Origin: Inia geoffrensis
Lineage: Eukaryota > Chordata > Mammalia > Artiodactyla > Iniidae
DNA: 64,000 nucleotides
Assembly: GCA_036417435.1 (NCBI GenBank)
Contig: CM070913.1
Location: 22,722,680 to 22,786,679 of the forward strand
Direction: 5' to 3'
Within the stretch, counting starts at the first letter, position 1. The number at the start of each line of letters is the position of its first letter. Of the stretch, positions 50,601 to 60,800 are shown in pieces. Position numbers and translations under genes: made by a program. The notes beneath the pieces are model-generated. The model was not told the DNA's origin. It searched no databases and saw only the letters and a program-made list of their open reading frames with translations.

Positions 50601-51763
50601 GGCTCCTCTTTCCTCCTTTTCTTTTCTCTTTTTTCCCCTTCTCTCTGGAGCAATTTTGAATCTTAGCACCAGCTGTGGGCCAGATTTCTGTTTGCCTTCT
50701 GTGTCACTTTGATCCTTATGTCCATAACTCATCTTTTTTTGTGAAGTGCCTTTTTGAGTCACTTTCTAATTTTTATGCTGGGTTCCTGTTCCATTGATTT
50801 GTAGATGTTCCTTATATATTCTGGATACAATGCCTTTATTAGTCATTTATGTTACCGAGATTTTGAGGCTATCCTACTCACTCTGATTTGATGACTAGAA
50901 GTTTAAAATTTTTGTCTAGTCAAACTTATCTTTTACTTTGCAGGTAATACTGTTCTAAGTTCTATTTTAACAACCTTTCTCTGTTCCAAATTCATGAAGA
51001 TGCTCTTCTGTATTATCTTTGGAAAGTTTTTTGGGTCACCAGTTTTATCTACACGGAACTTATTTTTTTGATGAAGTGAAGTTAGGATTAATTTTCTTTT
51101 TCATTTTTTCCTATGAGTATCCAGTTGTCTCAATATCATTTGTTGAAAAGACCATCCTTTTATAATATTCTGTAACATCATCTTTGATATAAATTGTCTA
51201 TTGGTCTATCTCTGTTATGTATATGTAAAATAAAAGTAGCATGGATATAGCATAATTTGTTTTATCAGTCTTCTATGTATGAACATTTAGATTGTTTCCA
51301 TTTTTTAATGCTATGAACAATAATGAACTACATTTCACGTATATTTTGTGACATATGTTGTGTAATTGTGCAGTATTTTATAATATAAATTATTTCATTC
51401 CATAGGATAAATAAATAGTAATGGCTATCATTATACATTATTTGTACTTGTGCAAACATTTCTATAGTTTTATAGAAATTATTTTTTTCTACAGTAAAAC
51501 AAACTTTTTAAAGCTCTCTCATACAAAACTGAACAAGGGAAAAAAATTAAGACTGTCTTAAATATTGCAAATTGGGCTTCCCTGGTGGCGCAGTGGTTGA
51601 GAGTCCGCCTGCCGATGCAGAGGACACAGGTTCGTGCCCCGGTCCGGGGAGATCCCACGTGCCGCGGAGCGGCTGGGCCCATGAGCCATGGCCACTGAGC
51701 CTGTGCGTCCGGAGCCTGTGCTCCACAACGGGAGAGGCTACAACAGTGAGAGGCCCGCGTACC

Positions 51764-51802
<39 letters not shown>

Positions 51803-54800
51803 TGCAAATTGCCTGAAAGTTACTCGGCTTTGAGTGACTTTACTGTATATTAAACATTATTGAGACAACTGTAGTGGATTAGTGCTGTGCTACTCGAAGC
51901 ACTCAAAGCCTGGTTCACGGACCAGCAAAATCACTGGAACACCTGGGAGCATGTTGGAAATGCAGACTCTCAAGCCCTTCCCCAGCCTATTGGATTAGAA
52001 TATGCATCTTAACAAGATCCCTGACAATTTAACAAGATCCTCCAATGCATATTAAGCTTGAGAAGCAATGTTTTAGTACATGATATAAAACAAAATGGAG
52101 ACTCTTTTTTAAAAAATGAGAACAAGTTCTGCCGTAGTGTCACATGAATTTCTATGACCTTTGTAATATTTGTAGAGACTATGAAAATCAGAATTGCGAT
52201 TGAATTGGATGTTGGCTACTAAATGTGAAACCTTAATAAGCTAAAATAATATATTACTTTATAAAACACTCATTTTCAGAAAGCACATTCACTTTATCTC
52301 TTTAAGTGTACAGCATAATCTTTTAATGCTGTAAAGGTAGGGATTGTTATACCTGTTATACTAAGGCTTAGAAAGGTTATGTGACTCCAAAATTACAATG
52401 CTCCCAAGTTTAGTGGTCTTGTCTCAAGGCATTTTGCCTCAAACTCTAATAATATTGGCAAGAAGGGAAATAGTCAAAAGCCATGTAATCAATACTTAAA
52501 TGGAGCTTTGGGAAAGGATGAATAATCTAAATTCAAACTTCACTCATCTTTCTTCACCATGGTTAATGTGGACTCAAAGTATGAGCTGGAATTTAATTTT
52601 TCTTTCCTTGCCTTATTTACATGTAGTAGAATTAACAAAAATAGGAAGCCAAAAAAAAAAAAAAGACAAAACAGGCAATTCACAACCTATACTAACCCCT
52701 GTATCCTTGGAAGTTGGTTTCTGATATATGTGTTAAGTCTCCATTCCTGGACCCATGTTCTAACCCTACTATCCCATATGTGTGTGTTCTAATGGGTGCT
52801 AGGTCTGTGGATGCTCTTAGGTGAGACAGATTAGATATATAAGTGCTTCACCTGGTTCGATGCAACTTGACTCAACTGCCTGCTGGAGGGAAGGAGTCAC
52901 AGGTGGCCAGAGAGGAGCTTTTGACATGAATTGATCCTCTCATTCAAGTTCATGTCTGAGCTAATCAGAGCATGCTTCATGACTGTTTATCTTCACTGTG
53001 TCTTGTTTGGCATAAGGGACCCTGGGCATCTTACCCACATGTTGCCCAGTAGTAGAGTCACGTGTGAGGAGATCCTGGTAGCGCAGCTGTAAAAATAGCT
53101 GTATAATGCTTTAGCAAATCTTTCTCTCTTTTTTCCTTTGCATTTCCAGTTGCCAGGATCTTCAAAAGGAGATTTCCCTCCTCCAGGAGCAGATCTCTCA
53201 TCTGCAGTTTGTGATTCACTCCCAGCATCAGAACCTGCGCGGTGTCATCCAGGAGGTCAGATTAATCGAGTGTGTTTCTCTGGTAGCTATAGTATGTTTA
53301 CAGTGAGAAGACCAAATACGTGTGGCTTGCCTGGACTCTACGAGCATTGAGATTCTTCTCTCCCTTGACATTTCCTTTTGATCCCCACGTGACAAGGCTC
53401 TGTTTTCAGTGTCCTCTTTTGTCTCTATGCCGACACCTGTGATGTTCTCAACGAAGATATTTGGGGAATTGTGTTTGCTCTTTAGATGTTTTGGTGGGTT
53501 TTTTTTTTAAGTGTTCTGAGCCAGATAATGCACACTGTTCTTCAGCAGATTTTGTAGATTAGGAGATTCAGCCCTTTCTTGAAGAAGAAATGATCTGTTT
53601 TCATAACCTCATAAGTGGTTAATTTACGTAGAGGGTGTGTTAGTGCAGAGCTGTAACCTGACCCTTCCTCGCTGGGAACATCTTGGTAGGTGAGAGAGAA
53701 GAGGTCATCGTGATGGCAGCCAGATGGATGGTGAATTGCACACTCATACAGTTTACATCAAGATTTGTATTGATCTGGTTTGGGAATCTGCTTTAGACTT
53801 ACAACCAGAACTTCATTTGCTTTTTTTTTTAAACTACCTAATATTTGTTTCTAAAAGGAGCCCTTCCAAATAACTCAAATGCCTTCTTGACATAAACGTA
53901 ACATTCATGCTTGCTGCGGTAGGACCTCACCAAACAGCCAGAGAATTGAGTCATAGCACTTGAGAGTCAGGGAGGACAGAGGGGGCATCCCATGCCCTCA
54001 TTTTACAGATGAGAAAACTGAGGCCCACAGTAGTTAAATGATAGAGCTAGCCTTGGAATCCACGTGTTTCTTCTCTTCTGGCACCGTCCTGGATATCACC
54101 CCACATCCCCCAGTTCCACGTTGCCTCTTAACAGATGCTTTTCTTCCAAAGCAAAGTGGGCTTACCTTAATATGCTGCTGGTTGACCAGATCTCTGCCGC
54201 AGGGAGCTTCCCCATGCCAGACCACGACCTTGCATCATGTCCCCTGGCCTCTGCCTATGCAGGATGAAAATGTTAGGTGGCTGAGACACAGAACAAGGAC
54301 CAGTGTTGCTTCCACAGGATGCACTCCTGCTGAGTTTGGTTTAAACAGGTTTTCTAAAGATTAAAGTGTTTAATTGCACTGTCTGTGTGCTCTTGTCCCC
54401 AGGTGCCAATTTGTCCTGTTATTTTCTGTAGCCTGCTGAGTCCGCTAATGCTTGGGATTTAATTTTGTTGATTTGATAAACATTACTTGACCACAGAAAC
54501 CTGTACAATTTCTGACTTAAGGAACTATTCTCTGTTGCCTGACAAGATTTTTGCATTTGTGTTTCTTAAATCTTAGATGGAAGGCTTAAAAAATAATTTA
54601 AAAGAACAAGATAAAAGAATTGAAGATCTGAAAGAAAAAGTTAACATACTTGAAGCCCAGGTAAGGAGGGAACCTGTTCTATATTTCAGTATGAATGTGA
54701 GTGTGCGTGTGTTCAGTATATCTGTGAGCCTGCGTACGAATGTGTCCTGTGTGTGTGTGAGTGCTTGTGTGTGATGGTGTGCCAGTGTGATACTGTGTCC

Positions 54801-57800
54801 AAGTATGTCTGTATGTGAATGTGTCTGTGTGATTGTGTGTAACTGTGTCTATGTGTATGTGTGAGGACATGCATGTGTCCCTATGTGGGTATGAATGTCT
54901 TTTTGTGAGTGTGTGTGTGCATCTTCTACGTATAAGAATTATAGCTTTGTGGGGGAGGTACTCTTAATCATTATTAAAATATTAAGTATTAAACATAATT
55001 TTATATTATTAAATTATTAATATTAAATATTATTAAAGAATTGTTGAAAGTTTATTCAAATGTTCCAGAATACTTTCTCTACTGGGGAGACCAGTGATAC
55101 TATCTCTCGATGTGGACTTGAGTTAGAAGCTTGGTCAAGGCCTCTCTTGCGTGAACTCAGCTCTAGCCAGATAGCCGGGTCTGCTGTCTCCTGTCTTTGT
55201 TTCTTTCCCCCGTCCTGAGACGTACTATTCCTCCTCTTTCTCCATCCGTATCCATCAGGGCATCCAAGCTTTGCCTCAGGGCTCACCTACTTCAAGAAGC
55301 CAATTGAAATTTTCTTATGTTTCAGTGTTTTAAAACTTATCATAAACCTTTATAATACACTGTGATAAAATGTGCTTTACTTCTGCCCACTCATCCCCGC
55401 CTTGACTGGGGAAGCCCTTTTCAGGCGTTGAGCTGCAGTCCTAGGCTGGTGGTACTCCTGCCTCACAGGAAGTACAGAGAAGCCCTGTGGTTATTGGAGC
55501 ACCTGATGACCCCCAGGTGTCTCCAGCCCAGCTCTGCTTTGTGCTCAGTATCACCCCTTCTGTCTCTATTGAATAGCTCATCACGGACTGCCTAGACCTG
55601 GTCACCTTTTCTACTTCATCCCTCAGCATTATGACTTCTCTGTGTGTCACATTGTCCTGTCCAGAGATGCTCTGTCTTCCATGGAAACCTGCTCATCTTT
55701 TGGAGCCGTTCTCTTCCCCAGGACAGATCAGAGAGGAGCTCCATGATCGGACTCCCAGCACACGCCTCACCATTCTTTCCACCACCACATTCTTTCTACT
55801 TTCCTCAAACAGAAGAAAAAATCATAATAATATAAAGAGGTTGTAAATATTTTGCAACTTAAGTTTTGTAACCATCCCCCTCTTTTGCCGTTTCTACCTT
55901 CCTGGGACCACTGTTCTCTTTATTTTAGAGGGTAAGCTCATCGCATCTTGGGTTTTCCTTAGATTCTCACCTAAGTAAGATGTAAATTGGTTAGTTTACA
56001 TCAGGTGATGTGATTTATGTCGCATTAGAGCCCCTCCTCCTAAGAAATGTCTTTAAAGGCATTTCCTCCCAACTTTTCTTATGTAGTGGCCTTTTGACAA
56101 ATGTTACTTGATAAAATATTTTTTCTTATAAATATTTTTCTTATATTTTAATAACTATTTTTTATTTTTTTACATAACTAACATATCATTCATCCCATAC
56201 AAATTAGGAAATATGGATGAGCAAATAGAACAAGAAAACCACTCAAACATACCATCCAAGGGCAATTATTCAGCACAGTTGTGTATATCTCTATTTCTGT
56301 GGGAATTTTGTGCCTGTTACATACTTGTGTGTATATATTAGAGATACAGACTATATATGGCATCATTTTATTGTGTTTTTAACCTTTATTTGTTTCAACA
56401 ATTTTTTCATATCACTAGTTACATAAGTCTATAAATACTTTTTTTTTTTTTTTTTTTTTTTTGCGGTACGCAGGCCTCTCACTGTTGTGGCCTCTCCCGT
56501 TGCGGAGCACAGGCTCCGGACGCGCAGGCTCAGCGACCATGGCTCACGGGCCCAGCCACTCCGCGGCACGTGGGACCTTCCCGGACCGGGGCACGAACCG
56601 TGTCCCCTGCATCAGCAGGTGGACTCTCAACCACTGCGCCACCGGGGAAGCCCCTGTAAATACTTATTGAGTGGCTACTATGGTGTAGGCACTACGTTTG
56701 GATAAACAATGTTGAACAAAATAGACTTGAGCCCTGCTCTCTGGAATTTACTAACTGATGAGGGAGATAGATACAAATAAATTAATATGTAACTAATAAT
56801 ATCTTGGAAAGGTTCTGCAGGAAAATACAAAATACTCTGGGCAATAATACCTGAATGGAGGAATGTATATGGACCATTTAGATTGGTGGGTGGGAACAAT
56901 CTCTCTAAGATGATGAATTTCAATATGACCTTTGTGAGAAACTGGGTGGTAGGGCATGTCAGGTAGCCAGACAGGAGGCCATTGTGGGTGCTCCTAATCT
57001 AAAAGCTGTAAATAGCATAGGATGACATTGGAAAGGTAGGAAGGTGCTAGATCATAAAAAGCCTTTAGGCCATACTAAGGGCTCTTTTTCTCTATAGAAC
57101 AGTATAACAAGAAAGTCTTTGCTTACCAGGCAAATTAAATTTACATTATCTTTTTAAAGAGCCACCAAGGTTTCCACTGTATTGCTATGAAATAACTTAG
57201 TTAACTTAATCCCTGCTGTTGGATTGTTTTCCAGTACAGCTTTTGTAAACAGCAATGAATTCAACAGACTTTTACAAACATTACTGATTATTTGTATAAT
57301 TACTTCCTCCCTTAAGATGCAATTTTAGAAGTTGAATTGGTAACTTGAAGACTGTCCATTTTTAAGATTGTTGGTCTGTGTTCTCTGAATTTCCATGTCT
57401 GCTGGATCAGACATCTCCCTCAGCTGCCACAGCCTCACCTGCAGCTGCCTCTGCTCTTGCAGTTAACTCTTTACTCACTTTCAGTCTTTCAGTTCTGACA
57501 TTTCTGATTTGCTAATAGCCCTCTTTTTTCCTCCTTATTACTAAGGGATTTCAATATTTAAAAATCCTTTGGTATCGTTCTAATGAAATCTAAGAAAGCA
57601 GAGATGAAAAACACATGTGCTTAGGGCTTCCCTGGTGGCGCAGTGGTTGAGAGTCCACCTGCTGATGCAGGGGACACGGGTTCGTGCCCCGGTCCGGGAA
57701 GATCCCACATGCCGCGGAGCGGCTGGGCCTGTGAGCCATGGCCGCTGAGCCTGCGCATCCGGAGCCTGTGCTCCGCAGCGGGAGAGGCCACGACGGTGAG

Positions 57801-60800
57801 AGGCCCGCGAACCGCAAAAAACAGAACAAAACAAACAAACAAAAAAAAACACGTGCTCAGATTCCTATGTTGAGCCGAAATTCTCATTTAGATCCAAGTT
57901 TATCTGTAATTCAAGGCAGTCCGGTGTAAGGTAGGGATCTAATTTTTTAGTTGTCTCACTTTACCGAGCAGTCTGGCCTTCCTTCATGATTTTGAGATGC
58001 CGATATAGCCGAGACTAAATTTTTATGCTGGAAATCTGTTCCAATGGTGTATCTGCCTATTTGACTCCAATGCCCTACTGCTTTAATTATCATACACCTG
58101 TAATACATTTTAATTGGAGAGATTGTTGTCTTCCTCTGATCTTTCATTATGGTCGTAGGCTCTGGTCATGTCTAATGAAGTGTTAGCCCTCATCACAGAG
58201 TCAGGGCATCAATGGTGCTACGGCTTCTAATTCAATCTTATATTTTTAGTTGTGTCTCTATTTACATCATCCCCAAAGCCAATTTTATTGTCCTAAGTAA
58301 ACTGGCAACTTAACCTATACACTACATTATCCGATTGGCCTTTTGGTATACGAGTTAGACCAGAATAATGTATTGCTTCCATTGCACTGCTTCCATATCC
58401 CCAAATTTAGCAAATAATTGCAGACTAGCCACTCAGTGTGATAGGAGGAAGCAATAGATTGTGTTCCCCTCATGGAAACTTCTTGGTTGGATGCAGTCTG
58501 CCCACGTTGATGGGACAGCATCTCTCAGTACTGCCTAAGATTCTCTGTATGAATTTGATTCAAACTACCATTTTCTAACATTCTCTTTTATTTAAAGAAG
58601 TCTTCAGATAATAGCAGTATTGATGAATGTCTTTTATGACCTCAAAATTTATTGTCTTCAGTAGATAAATCGTTTCCTTCACTGCACGGAACGTTACAAT
58701 GCCCTTTTCAGTTTTAAAAAGCCCGGCCAAGCCACATTAGTTTATTTTTTCAGCAAATAGTTTTGTGTGTTTATGATGTACCAGGAAATGTTCTAAGTGG
58801 TAGGTACATGATAGGAACAGGACACACTGTCCTGACTTCATCTAGCTTTATTTTAATTGAAGATACATACAGTAAATACATAAACAAGTAAGTACACAAC
58901 TTAATTAGGGAGGGGTAACTGCTCTGAGAAGAGTAAAACAATGTGACAGTTATAAAGTGATGGGAGTCAGGAAGAGCATCTCTGAGCCTGTGATCTTGGA
59001 CCAGGTACCTGAATTTAGTAAGTGCTTGAGCTGGAGTGAACCTGTTTCTAGTCTAGCCCTAGTCAATTCTTCGTTATGAAGATCTTAAACTGGGAGGACG
59101 TATGCAGGGGTGTACTATCTTGCACACAAACTTAGGACTATCCTATTTTGAAATAACAGTGTGAGCCGATTCAGTTTGTGAAAAATTGGTCACCAGAGCT
59201 GAACAACCCTTTTAAAGACATCAACTTTCTAAACCATACAGACAACATAGTTTTCTCATCCATAATAAACAACTCATCTTTTTTAAGGCAGGCTACATAC
59301 TTCATTTTGTTTAATCTTCAAAGCTATTCTGGGAGAAAGCTATTATTTACTCCCTCAGGGATTAAACTGAGATTCAGAGAAGTTAAGACACTTGTTCAAA
59401 ATCACTCGGCTGCATTTGAGTCTTCCTGACTTTGAAGCACATGCTTTTCATCCCCCAATATCTACTTATCTGGGTGATCAAATAAGTGTGTGTATGTGCA
59501 GATATGCATGTGTGTCAATATACACACAGTTGTATTTAAAAATGATATATATTTCTATATATTTAGAAATGAACAGATATAATGTTAAATTTGCAGGATC
59601 ATTTGTATGTATTTTAGCCATTGTCACAGTTACTACATTAAATGTTTTTCTGTTTTCCAGTTTTTTGACTCATGGAAACGAATACTTTTTTTCTGTGTAT
59701 TCTTTTCTATCCTACCAAGGACTTCCCACCCCACCCCGCCACAAGGGGATAAAATTCACTCATCTAACTCTGTCCTTTTTTTTTTTCTTTTCAATCTTTC
59801 AGGATTTTAAACCTCTTTTAAGTATCACCAGAAAATTTCTGCTTAACTCTGCCAAAATTATTTACTTTTCTTTCTACTTTGGCATATCTTTCATCATCTT
59901 AATTTACAGCTCTGAAATTCATCTCACATTTCACACATTTCTAACTTCTTCACTAATGACATGCTCATATGAAAATGCATCTTCAGAAATTACTCCATTT
60001 TCTAGACTTTGAAGAGTATCCTACTTTATGTAATCACCATCATCCCTAAAATTTAATTTACTTCCAAGAGCATGTTGCTAGAAGTTTAAGTATGCAAAAA
60101 TTAGGTTCTTCTGGAAAACTGTGTCCGTGAACTATCCTTGGATAGAGTCATAATAATGGTGGACTTACTCTGGTCATTGATTTGTAATTTTGTAAACTAA
60201 TGATGAAAACTCATGCATTTGGTTGTTCTAGTTAAAGAAAAGCATATGAAAGCCCATGAATCAAAAATAAAGACCTAGGGCTTCCCTGGTGGCGCAGTGG
60301 TTGAGAGTCCGCCTGCCGATGCAGGGGACACGGGTTCGTGCCCCAGTCCGGGAAGATCCCACATGCCGCAGAGCGGCTGGGCCCGTGAGCCATGGCCGCT
60401 GAGCCTGCGCGTCCGGAGCCTGTGCTCCGCAACGGGAGAGGCCACAGCAGTGAGAGGCCTGCGTACCGCAAAAAAAAAATAAAGACCTAAATCCAGTAGA
60501 TGAAATAAATCATCACAGAAGTTGAAGTATATGAAAATAAAGACAGTCTAGGCTGATAACTCCTATGCTTCTGCATTGTTTGGAAGGCTACAACTTCAGA
60601 AAGTAGGAGTTTATTTTGGAAAAACTCCAAATAGCTTCTACATACTTGTCCAGCCACAAAAATATTTTTATTCCAATGCTTGTTGTCATCATGATATTGT
60701 ATTTCAAGTTGTGCTTCATAACTTGTAAAGTACTGTACAGAGAGGAGTTTTTCTTAGCCACGTACTTGGCCCTGATATATGCCTGCACTTGTTTGGAGTG

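Noticed and set aside
53138..53350. 70-codon frame over coding exon 7
   Set aside because: Different reading frame from the spliced CCDC68 frame; a shadow of the real exon.
59392..60012. 206-codon + strand frame, the longest in the window
   Set aside because: It starts in a MIR, runs through TG/TA repeat and T-rich tracts, and is dominated by Phe, Ser, Leu and Ile. A pyrimidine-rich strand has few stops, and no family or domain is recognisable.
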